DNA of 8,401 nt, from the NCBI GenBank assembly GCA_011330545.1, contig DRQI01000101.1, forward strand, positions 1 to 8,401, given 5' to 3'. Source of the DNA: Flavobacteriia bacterium. GTDB taxonomy: Bacteria > Bacteroidota > Bacteroidia > Flavobacteriales > Flavobacteriaceae. The notes under the pieces were generated by a model. It was not told the origin of the DNA and ran no database searches. It saw nothing but the letters and a program-made list of their open reading frames with translations. Positions within the stretch are counted from its first letter, which is position 1. Every line of letters starts with the position of its first letter. Positions 1 through 6,568 of the stretch are shown here, piece after piece. A program made the translations under genes and the position numbers.

Positions 1-1
1 G

Positions 2-247
2 GAAAACCCCTATGGTTTAGGTGTCAATAATAACTTACTCTTTATCTGTGATGGTAGTTCAGGATTAAAAGTATATGATAAAACCGATGTTGAAAACCTT
101 CAGCTGCTAAAACACTTTAAAGATATAACTACGTATGATGTAATTCCTTTAGAAAATCATTTATTATTAATTGGTGATAAAGTATTATATCAATATTCGT
201 ATACCGATGAAGAAATAAATTTATTAAGCCGGTTTTCATTAAATTAA
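2..247 (+). CDS. C-terminal end of LVIVD-repeat beta-propeller protein (5' partial)
   Basis: An open frame enters from the left edge and encodes 81 residues before a TAA stop. The residues read as two beta-propeller-like repeats with patterns such as NNLLFICDGSSGLKVYD and LLLIGDKVLYQYSY. These resemble the C-terminus of Bacteroidota proteins annotated as LVIVD-repeat proteins, which are usually secreted or lipid-anchored and have no established function. The N-terminus and any signal peptide lie outside the window. A strong intrinsic terminator follows 18 bp after the stop, so this gene ends its own transcription unit and is probably not cotranscribed with topA. The family assignment rests on repeat pattern alone; another beta-propeller family is possible. 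Confidence 0.6.
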   Translation, partial: ENPYGLGVNNNLLFICDGSSGLKVYDKTDVENLQLLKHFKDITTYDVIPLENHLLLIGDKVLYQYSYTDEEINLLSRFSLN

Positions 248-265
248 AAATGAAATGCTCATTAC

Positions 266-298
266 AAAACCACTCGGCCAAGAGTGGTTTTTCTTTTT
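266..298 (+). terminator. Intrinsic terminator after the LVIVD-type gene
   Basis: AAAACCACTC (266-275) pairs perfectly over 10 bp with GAGTGGTTTT (282-291) around a six-base loop GGCCAA, followed by a T-rich tail TCTTTTT. The A-run on the left side would give a U-rich tail on the opposite strand too, so it may also work in reverse. It separates the upstream gene from the topA unit. Confidence 0.9.
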
Positions 299-353
299 AG
301 CCCAGATTATACATTAGCCCTGAGGCCTCGAAGCCGTTATAGTGAAAGCAGAA

Positions 354-412
354 AACTTAACAAAGCAATATACCTGCCTTGCCGGCAGGTTGGTTTTGCA
401 TTGGTTTGAGTT
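354..412. repeat. Imperfect inverted repeat with CCTGCC/GGCAGG core upstream of topA
   Basis: The centre is a perfect 7-bp stem, ACCTGCC (372-378) and GGCAGGT (384-390), around the loop TTGCC. Outside it GCAA (365-368) faces TTGC (396-399). Further out AACTTAAC (354-361) faces GTTTGAGTT (404-412), whose reverse complement is AACTCAAAC, so imperfect symmetry extends over about 59 bp. There is no open reading frame. It looks like a dispersed intergenic palindromic element rather than a terminator, since no T-run follows. The rest of the gene-free stretch 248-568 holds the terminator at 266-298 and the promoter at 473-502; I see nothing else convincing in it. Confidence 0.5.
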
Positions 413-472
413 CGGAGTAGAAAGCCTAATACATATTTCGGGTTTAATCTAGACCTAAAAAGAAGGGTTTTA

Positions 473-502
473 TATGCATTAAAAAAATTCTATATACTTT
501 TG
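473..502 (+). promoter_or_regulatory. Likely topA promoter (Bacteroidota sigma-A type)
   Basis: TACTTTTG (495-502) matches the Bacteroidota -7 consensus TAnnTTTG exactly. TATG (473-476), 18 bp upstream, matches three of four bases of the -33 TTTG box. Transcription would start near 507-511, giving an A/T-rich leader of about 60 nt before the topA ATG. It is the best match in the spacer and lies downstream of the terminator and the inverted repeat. Confidence 0.6.
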
Positions 503-568
503 CAGTCTCAAAATCGTTGTTTATAAATTGTTTTAAAATTTCTAAGCAATACCATTGAATTAAATTAT

Positions 569-3058
569 ATGGCAAAAAATTTAGTTATCGTAGAGTCACC
601 CGCAAAAGCAAAGACCATTGAGAAATTTTTAGGAAAAGATTTTCAGGTTGAATCGAGTTTTGGTCATATCGCTGATTTACCATCTAAAGAATTAGGGGTA
701 GATGTTGAAGGTGATTTCAAACCTAAATATAGTGTTTCTTCAGATAAGAAAGCAGTGGTGAAAAAGCTGAAAGAGTTGGCAAAAAAATCAGAAACTGTTT
801 GGTTGGCAAGTGATGAAGACCGTGAAGGAGAAGCCATTGCTTGGCATTTATATGAGCAATTAAAATTGAAAGAAGGAGATACAAAACGCATTGTTTTTCA
901 TGAAATTACAAAATCAGCTATATTAAATGCCGTAGAAAACCCTAGGGGTATCAACTATAATTTGGTTAATGCACAACAAGCACGAAGGGTATTAGACCGA
1001 TTGGTGGGCTATGAACTTTCGCCCGTATTATGGCGTAAGGTAAAGGGAGGCTTGTCAGCAGGGCGTGTGCAGTCAGTTGCCGTACGGTTAATCGTAGAAC
1101 GCGAACGTGAAATTGAGAATTTTAATCCGGTAGCTTCCTATCGGATAGATGCCGAATTCAAAAATGAAGCCGGCAAAACTTTTAAAGCCAAACTACCTAA
1201 AAACTTCACATCAAAAGAGGAGGCAACAGCATTTTTAAATTCTTGTATTGGAGCCCAATTTAAAGTAGACGACCTTCAAGTAAAACCGGCAAAGAAGTAT
1301 CCGGCAGCGCCTTTTACCACTTCTACATTACAACAAGAGGCATCCCGTAAATTGTATTTTCCGGTAGCAAAAACGATGATGATAGCACAGCGGTTGTATG
1401 AAGCAGGGCTCATCACTTATATGAGAACAGATAGTGTAAACCTGTCAAACGATGCCAAAAATGCCGCCCAAGAAGAAATTGTAGCCTCGTACGGAGAGCA
1501 GTATAGCCACCCTAGAAATTACAAATCGAAAGCAAAAGGAGCCCAAGAAGCACACGAGGCCATTCGCCCTACTAATATGAGCCGGCAGTCGGTTTCGGTA
1601 GGCTATGACGAAGACCGATTGTATAGTTTAATTTGGAAACGTACCTTGGCCTCACAAATGAGCGAAGCCCGGTTAGAACGTACCAATGTAAAGATTTCTA
1701 ATACCAACAACGATAAAATACTAAGTGCCAGTGGTGAGGTGATTACCTTTGACGGATTTTTAAAAGTATATTTAGAAGGTACTGATAATGAAGATGAAGA
1801 ACAAGCGGGAATGTTACCGAAGCTTTCGGTAAATGAAAGCCTGCACAATAATTATATTACCGCTACCGAAAGATATACAAGGCCGCCCGCACGTTATACC
1901 GAAGCCTCATTGGTAAAACAATTAGAAGAATTGGGTATCGGGCGCCCGTCAACTTATGCCCCCACAATTTCTACCATACAGCGTAGGGAATATGTGGTTA
2001 AAGGCACCGTAGAAGGTACCGAGAGAAACTATACCGAATTGAAATTAAAAGACGGGGTTATCAATGAAAAAAAACAACAAGAAAAAATAGGTTCAGATAA
2101 AGGCAAATTAGTACCCACTGATATTGGTAAAATTGTCAATGATTTTTTAGTAGCAAACTTTGCTACCATTTTAGATTTCGGATTTACCGCTAAAGTAGAA
2201 GAAGAATTTGATGCCATTGCCGAAGGTAAAGGAGATTGGACATCAATGATTAAAGAATTTTATGCCGAGTTTCATCCGAAGGTAAAAGACGTTATCGAAA
2301 ATGCCGAACGCGCCAAAGGAGAACGTTTGTTAGGTATTGACCCCGATAGTGGCAAAAAGATATATGCGCGTTTAGGGCGTTTTGGGGCAATGGTACAAAT
2401 AGGAGAAGCTACCGATGAAGAAAAACCTAAGTTTGCAAGCCTGCAAGGCGAACAAACCTTGAGTACCATCACTTTTGAAGAAGCACTCGACTTATTTAAG
2501 TTACCCAAAACATTGGGAACCTATCAAGGTGAAGAAGTCATTGTAGCCAATGGCAGATTTGGCCCCTATGTACGTTTTGGCAAAAAATTTATTTCGTTGG
2601 CTAAAGGAGAAAATCCGATGTCGGTAGATATGGATAGAGCTATTGAATTAATCGTAGCAAAACAAAAAGCCGATGCGCCCATTGCAGAATATGAAGGGAA
2701 GCCCGTACAAAAAGGAGTAGGTAGGTTTGGGCCTTTTATAAAATGGAACAATACTTTTATCAATGTCAATAAAAAATACGATTTTGATAATTTGGCTCAA
2801 GCAGATATAGAAGAATTGATTGAAACCAAGAAGCAAAAAGATATAGATAAATTAATTCACCATTGGGAAGCCGAAGGAATTCGCGTTGAAAAAGCACGAT
2901 GGGGCCGGTTTAATATTATCAAAGGAAAATTGAAAATTGAATTGCCCAAAACGACCAAAGCAGAAAAATTAACCTTAGAACAGGTACAAGAAATTATCGA
3001 AAAGAAAACTCCTAAAAAGAAAAAGAAAGCAACCAAAAGAAAAACGGCAAAAAAATAA
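569..3058 (+). CDS. topA: DNA topoisomerase I (type IA), zinc-finger-less
   Basis: The 829-residue protein relaxes negative supercoils by cutting one DNA strand through a 5'-phosphotyrosine link and passing the other strand. The TOPRIM domain occupies about residues 3-115, with E9 and the DxDxE triad D82, D84, E86 inside SDEDREGEAIAWHL. The catalytic tyrosine is Y284 in LITYMRTDS, followed by R286. The motif LGIGRPSTYAPTISTIQRREY (455-475) is diagnostic of bacterial TopA. The C-terminus has no CxxC zinc ribbons: the only cysteine is C226. Instead there are four repeats marked by GRFGAM (603), GRFGPY (662), GRFGPF (718) and WGRF (778), matching the topoisomerase C-terminal repeat, then a lysine-rich tail (813-829). 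The start is supported by the family N-terminus MAKNLVIVESPAKAKTI. The next gene begins 25 bp downstream, so the two are probably cotranscribed. Confidence 0.97.
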   Translation: MAKNLVIVESPAKAKTIEKFLGKDFQVESSFGHIADLPSKELGVDVEGDFKPKYSVSSDKKAVVKKLKELAKKSETVWLASDEDREGEAIAWHLYEQLKLKEGDTKRIVFHEITKSAILNAVENPRGINYNLVNAQQARRVLDRLVGYELSPVLWRKVKGGLSAGRVQSVAVRLIVEREREIENFNPVASYRIDAEFKNEAGKTFKAKLPKNFTSKEEATAFLNSCIGAQFKVDDLQVKPAKKYPAAPFTTSTLQQEASRKLYFPVAKTMMIAQRLYEAGLITYMRTDSVNLSNDAKNAAQEEIVASYGEQYSHPRNYKSKAKGAQEAHEAIRPTNMSRQSVSVGYDEDRLYSLIWKRTLASQMSEARLERTNVKISNTNNDKILSASGEVITFDGFLKVYLEGTDNEDEEQAGMLPKLSVNESLHNNYITATERYTRPPARYTEASLVKQLEELGIGRPSTYAPTISTIQRREYVVKGTVEGTERNYTELKLKDGVINEKKQQEKIGSDKGKLVPTDIGKIVNDFLVANFATILDFGFTAKVEEEFDAIAEGKGDWTSMIKEFYAEFHPKVKDVIENAERAKGERLLGIDPDSGKKIYARLGRFGAMVQIGEATDEEKPKFASLQGEQTLSTITFEEALDLFKLPKTLGTYQGEEVIVANGRFGPYVRFGKKFISLAKGENPMSVDMDRAIELIVAKQKADAPIAEYEGKPVQKGVGRFGPFIKWNNTFINVNKKYDFDNLAQADIEELIETKKQKDIDKLIHHWEAEGIRVEKARWGRFNIIKGKLKIELPKTTKAEKLTLEQVQEIIEKKTPKKKKKATKRKTAKK

Positions 3059-3083
3059 ATTTATCTCATATTAGATACCTGTT

Positions 3084-4241
3084 ATGAATTTTGACTTCCT
3101 TTTACCGGTAAAAGATGCAGATATTGCACATACGACAATGTTGCCCAATCAATCGCTAGGTAAAAGTATTGAGATACATTCAAAAAAAAAGGGGTTGCCC
3201 GATATAGAAAATGCCCATATTGCCATAATTGGCGTACATGAAGGGAGAAGAGCCGTAGATAATTTTGGTACCGGAGACCATTTTAGTGCCATCCGAAAAT
3301 ATTTATATCAGCTATTTCCCGGCAATTGGTTTTCAAAAATTGTAGACTTAGGTAACATCCCACAAGGAAATACCGAAGAAGATACCTACTTTGCACTGCA
3401 AGAAATGGTGGCATACTTAATTAAGAAAAAAATAATCCCAATTATTATTGGAGGAGGCCAAGATTTAACCTATGCCAATTACAGGGCTTATGACACCTTA
3501 GAGCAAACCGTTAACCTAACGGTGGTAGATACAAAATTTGATTTAGGAAGTATAGAAGAAGAAATTTCATCAACTTCTTTTTTGAGTAAAATAATCATGG
3601 AAAAACCATGCAACCTTTTTAATTATTACAATATAGGATATCAAACATTCTTCAATTCACAAGAAGAAATTGACTTGTTGCAAAAGCTACATTTTGATAG
3701 TTATAGATTGGGCGAAGTGGCTAATGATGTTAAATTGGTAGAGCCGGTTATGAGAGATACCGATATGGTGAGTATTGATATTGGTGCTATACGAAGGTCA
3801 GAAGCCCCTGCCAATAAGAACGCTGTACCGAATGGTTTTTATGGAGAAGCCATCTGTGCCATTACCCGTTATGCCGGTATCAGTGATAAAGTATCCTCAT
3901 TAGGTATTTACGAATACAATGCCAAGCTAGATGAAAAAGACCAAACAGCACATCTCATTGCGCAAATGATATGGTACTTTATAGAAGGGTATAATTTTAG
4001 AACCAATGAATATCCTTTTACTTCAAAAGCCGCCTATAAAAAATACATAGTCCCCATAGAAGACACAACTATAAATTTCTACAAGAGTAACAAAAGTGAC
4101 CGGTGGTGGATGGAAGTTGAGCATCGCCATAATAAAGTTACAAAGCGTACGTTAATACCATGTACGTATCAAGATTACTTAAGGGCGGGTAATCAGGTAA
4201 TCCCCGAAAGATGGTGGAAAACTTTCAGAAAATTAAATTAG
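3084..4241 (+). CDS. Ureohydrolase-fold protein (arginase / formimidoylglutamase family) with degenerate metal site
   Basis: This 385-residue protein has the landmarks of the arginase/agmatinase/formimidoylglutamase fold: IIIGGGQDL (121-128), VVDTKFDLG (147-155), SIDIGAIRRSEAP (230-242) and IYEYNAKLDEKDQTAHL (275-291). Active members hydrolyse guanidino or formimidoyl groups with two manganese ions held by GGGH, DAHxD and SxDxD. Here the histidine of GGGH is Q126, the histidine of DAHxD is K151, and the second aspartate of SxDxD is G234; D149, D153 and D232 remain. Three of six ligands are therefore lost, so ordinary dinuclear catalysis looks unlikely. E277 fits the position of the guanidinium-binding glutamate. 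A tail of about 75 residues (310-385), rich in aromatic and basic residues, extends past the usual core. Databases would probably call it formimidoylglutamase; I doubt that activity. It is closely spaced after topA and precedes the gldKLMN genes. No hut genes are visible. Confidence 0.8.
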   Translation: MNFDFLLPVKDADIAHTTMLPNQSLGKSIEIHSKKKGLPDIENAHIAIIGVHEGRRAVDNFGTGDHFSAIRKYLYQLFPGNWFSKIVDLGNIPQGNTEEDTYFALQEMVAYLIKKKIIPIIIGGGQDLTYANYRAYDTLEQTVNLTVVDTKFDLGSIEEEISSTSFLSKIIMEKPCNLFNYYNIGYQTFFNSQEEIDLLQKLHFDSYRLGEVANDVKLVEPVMRDTDMVSIDIGAIRRSEAPANKNAVPNGFYGEAICAITRYAGISDKVSSLGIYEYNAKLDEKDQTAHLIAQMIWYFIEGYNFRTNEYPFTSKAAYKKYIVPIEDTTINFYKSNKSDRWWMEVEHRHNKVTKRTLIPCTYQDYLRAGNQVIPERWWKTFRKLN

Positions 4242-4339
4242 TTATACACTAAATAGATTTTTTTGACGTTCTTAAAGTGATTCTACGAAATCAAAAACCA
4301 TTATTAGAATAAAATTATTTTACTAAAAACGAAGTAGTA

Positions 4340-4369
4340 TTGCTCCCTTTTTACGGGATAATAAATTTA
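4340..4369 (+). promoter_or_regulatory. Possible gldK promoter with minimal leader
   Basis: TTG (4340-4342), a 19-bp spacer, and TAAATTTA (4362-4369) fit the Bacteroidota TTG-N19-TAnnTTTG pattern with only the final G missing. The expected transcription start, a few bases further on, falls at or beside the gldK ATG at 4375, so the transcript would be leaderless or nearly so. Inside the spacer TCCC (4344-4347) faces GGGA (4355-4358) around seven bases, a weak palindrome that might be an operator. Readthrough from topA and the ureohydrolase gene is also possible, as no terminator is seen between. Confidence 0.4.
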
Positions 4370-4374
4370 CATTT

Positions 4375-5805
4375 ATGAAAAAAGTAACCGTATATTTTTT
4401 ACTTGCTGTGTTGGTATTAGCGATGAGCTGTAAGTCAAACGACCGAGGAGAACTGGTAGGTAATAGATCAAAAAAGAAATTTTTTCCAGAAAGGCCATTA
4501 GGAATGACATTAATTCCGGGTGGAGCTTTTACTATGGGTAAAACAGATGAAGATATTGCCGGGGCATTAAATACACCTGCAAGAACTGTCACTGTAAGGC
4601 CATTCTATATGGACGAAACAGAAATTACCAATGCCGAGTATAGAGAATTTGTGGTACGCGTAAGAGACTCTATTTTAAGAACGCAATTGGCAATTTTAGC
4701 CGAAGAAGCCGGTTTTGGTGCCGAAAGTGCCGATTTAGACGCCGGAGCCCAAACAGGTGGCGGTAAAGGAGATGTTTCAGGAATTCAAAAATACAAATTT
4801 GCAGAACCCGATACTACTGCCAATGTATATTATAAATATATGATGGACAACTATGGTAGCTTGGGTGATTTAAATTCTCCAACAGAAGGCAAGGCATTAA
4901 ATTGGGAACCCGAACTTATTTGGGATGTATCAGAATATCCCGATGCCTACTACGCAGAAGCCATGGATAGTTTGTATGTACCCATTAATGAAACTTTTGA
5001 CGGTAGAAGGATAATAGACACTAAAAAATTAAAATACCTGTATTTTACATTTGACAGGGAAGGCGCCGCACGTAAAAACGGTAATAGAAAAGATTTTATC
5101 AAAAAGAATATAGTGTCTGTGTACCCTGACACAACAGTATGGGTAAAAGATTTTACATATTCGTATAATGACCCGATGCACCAAGACTATTTTTGGCATC
5201 AGGCCTATAATGATTATCCGGTAGTTGGCGTTACGTGGCAACAGGCAAAGGCATTTTGCGATTTCAGGACACAAAAGAAAAATAGATTTTTATCGGCTAA
5301 AACCAAGAAACAAGCCAGTGGTAGAGTACCTAATTTTAGATTGCCTACCGAAGCAGAATGGGAGTATGCCGCCCGTGGTGGCCTAGAATACTCAAAATAC
5401 CCTTGGGGAGGGCCTTATACCATTAGCGATAGAGGTTGCTTCTTGGCAAATTTCAAACCCGAAAGAGGTGATTATGCAGCAGACGGTGCCTTGTATACCA
5501 TGGAAGCTAAATCGTTTAATCCTAATGATTACGGACTGTATAACATGGCCGGTAATGTTTCAGAATGGACAAATACCGCTTACAATCCGGCATCCTATTA
5601 CTTAGGCTCTACCATGAATCCTAATGTAGATGATTCTAGTAATAAACGCAAAGTAATTCGTGGAGGTTCTTGGAAAGATGTAGCTTACTTTTTAGAAGTG
5701 AGTACCAGAGACTATGAATATGCAGATTCTGCAAGAAGCTATATAGGCTTTAGAACCGTACAAGATTATATGGGAACGAAAATGAGAGAAAAAAAGAAAA
5801 AATAA
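4375..5805 (+). CDS. gldK: GldK, T9SS / gliding motility outer-membrane lipoprotein (FGE-like fold)
   Basis: GldK (PorK in Porphyromonas) is a lipoprotein that builds, with GldN, the large periplasmic ring of the type IX secretion and gliding machinery under the outer membrane. The 476 residues start with a lipoprotein signal peptide: MKK, hydrophobic residues 4-16, and AMSC with lipidated C19. An FGE-sulfatase fold follows, marked by MTLIPGGAFTMG (44-55), FYMDETEITNAEYREFV (77-93), YPVVGVTWQQAKAFC (281-295), RLPTEAEWEYAARGG (322-336), YGLYNMAGNVSEW (386-398), RGGSW (429-433) and GFRTV (458-462). The segment after RGGSW has no cysteines, so the formylglycine-generating cysteine pair is absent, consistent with a structural role. 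Residues about 100-275 form a long insert, including a glycine-rich stretch (124-133), between the first FGE motifs and the rest. An in-frame stop at 4324 and no earlier ATG fix the start. The tail is lysine-rich. It is the first gene of the gldKLMN cluster. Confidence 0.95.
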   Translation: MKKVTVYFLLAVLVLAMSCKSNDRGELVGNRSKKKFFPERPLGMTLIPGGAFTMGKTDEDIAGALNTPARTVTVRPFYMDETEITNAEYREFVVRVRDSILRTQLAILAEEAGFGAESADLDAGAQTGGGKGDVSGIQKYKFAEPDTTANVYYKYMMDNYGSLGDLNSPTEGKALNWEPELIWDVSEYPDAYYAEAMDSLYVPINETFDGRRIIDTKKLKYLYFTFDREGAARKNGNRKDFIKKNIVSVYPDTTVWVKDFTYSYNDPMHQDYFWHQAYNDYPVVGVTWQQAKAFCDFRTQKKNRFLSAKTKKQASGRVPNFRLPTEAEWEYAARGGLEYSKYPWGGPYTISDRGCFLANFKPERGDYAADGALYTMEAKSFNPNDYGLYNMAGNVSEWTNTAYNPASYYLGSTMNPNVDDSSNKRKVIRGGSWKDVAYFLEVSTRDYEYADSARSYIGFRTVQDYMGTKMREKKKK

Positions 5806-5842
5806 GTAACAACATACAATAATCTATAAAAATAGAAGTTTA

Positions 5843-5877
5843 ACTAACCCAAACTTTAATTAACCCAAAAAAACTTA
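5843..5877 (+). promoter_or_regulatory. Motif pair in the gldK-gldL spacer (leader of gldL)
   Basis: The 85-bp spacer contains ACTAACCC (5843-5850), then TAATTAACCC (5857-5866), then AAACTTA (5871-5877), ending 13 nt before the gldL ATG. The same two motifs, in swapped order, and the same ACTTA appear before gldM. The function is unknown. Since gldL is internal to the cluster, a role in mRNA, such as translation initiation or protein binding, seems as likely as an operator. There is no Shine-Dalgarno sequence. Confidence 0.4.
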
Positions 5878-5890
5878 AAAATTAAAAATT

Positions 5891-6523
5891 ATGGCACAAT
5901 CACTTAAAAAGAAAAAGTTAATGAACATGGCTTATGGCCTAGGGGCTTCGGTAGTATTAATTGGAGCATTATTTAAAATCTTACACTATAGTATCGGCCC
6001 TTTAACAGGAGGTGTAATGCTTACCATTGGCTTGGTAACCGAAGCGTTTATATTCTTTATTTCGGCTTTTGAACCCGTAGAAGAAGATTTAGACTGGTCA
6101 TTAGTTTATCCTGAATTAGCCGGAGGCGAAGGTTCAGAAAAAGGTGGCGTAAATGGTGAAGGCTTATCAGATAAATTAGATGCTATGTTAGAAGAAGCAA
6201 ATTTAGATTCTCAAAAAATGAGCCGTTTGGCAGAAAGTATTGAAAATTTTGCCGGGGCTGCCGAAAATATCAAACCGGCCGCAGATTCAGTTACCGCAAC
6301 CAGTAAATATAGCGAGCAACTTACCTTGGCTGCAAGTCAAATGGAATCGTTAAACAGCTTATACAAAGTACAGTATGATTCTACTGCTAAACAAGCAGAA
6401 ATGAGCGATGCCGTAGCAGAAAACACTGAAAAATTAAAAGATCAAATGGAATCGTTGGCAGCAAACTTGTCATCTCTTAACGGAGTGTATGGAGGTATGC
6501 TATCTGCAATGTCTAATAGATAA
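5891..6523 (+). CDS. gldL: GldL, T9SS / gliding motor inner-membrane stator protein
   Basis: GldL pentamers surround two GldM helices in the inner membrane and form the proton-driven motor that powers type IX secretion and gliding. This 210-residue protein has two predicted membrane helices (about 14-32 and 38-58) joined by a short loop, then a cytoplasmic region. The membrane part carries residues matching those shown to matter in Flavobacterium johnsoniae GldL, shifted by two: Y15, K29, H32, E51 and E61, within MAYGLGASVVLIGALFKILHY and GLVTEAFIFFISAFEP. After the second helix come a glycine-rich linker (77-92) and a long helical, coiled-coil-like tail (about 93-197) rich in Ala, Glu, Ser and Lys. 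The first ATG is chosen because it keeps the basic SLKKKK segment before helix 1 and gives the family's usual length. It sits 85 bp after gldK and 45 bp before gldM. Confidence 0.96.
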   Translation: MAQSLKKKKLMNMAYGLGASVVLIGALFKILHYSIGPLTGGVMLTIGLVTEAFIFFISAFEPVEEDLDWSLVYPELAGGEGSEKGGVNGEGLSDKLDAMLEEANLDSQKMSRLAESIENFAGAAENIKPAADSVTATSKYSEQLTLAASQMESLNSLYKVQYDSTAKQAEMSDAVAENTEKLKDQMESLAANLSSLNGVYGGMLSAMSNR

Positions 6524-6530
6524 TATTTAG

Positions 6531-6561
6531 TAATTAACCCGAATACTAACCCTAAAACTTA
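6531..6561 (+). promoter_or_regulatory. Motif pair in the gldL-gldM spacer (leader of gldM)
   Basis: The 45-bp spacer contains TAATTAACCC (6531-6540), then ACTAACCC (6545-6552), then AAAACTTA (6554-6561), which ends 7 nt before the gldM ATG. Both CCC motifs are exact copies of those before gldL but in the opposite order. The spacer holds little else. I know of no described function. Confidence 0.4.
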
Positions 6562-6568
6562 TTAGAAA

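Noticed and set aside
322..329. GAGGCCTC palindrome
   Set aside because: It is only eight bases, has no partner copy in the window and no relation to a promoter box; chance is sufficient.
664..2836. Several minus-strand open frames of 60-81 codons within topA
   Set aside because: All are antisense to a conserved essential gene, mostly start within it without a promoter-like sequence, and show no protein family features.
4254..4261. TAGATTTT as a -7 box just after the ureohydrolase gene
   Set aside because: It lacks the final G and has no TTG at the proper distance upstream; the candidate at 4340-4369 is better.
4323..4592. 89-codon minus-strand open frame over the gldK start
   Set aside because: It overlaps the gldK signal peptide and promoter region antisense and has no recognisable features; best explained as a shadow.
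5891..5929. Alternative gldL starts at the internal ATGs of codons 11 and 13
   Set aside because: They would remove the basic segment before helix 1 that the family retains; the first ATG gives the normal length.
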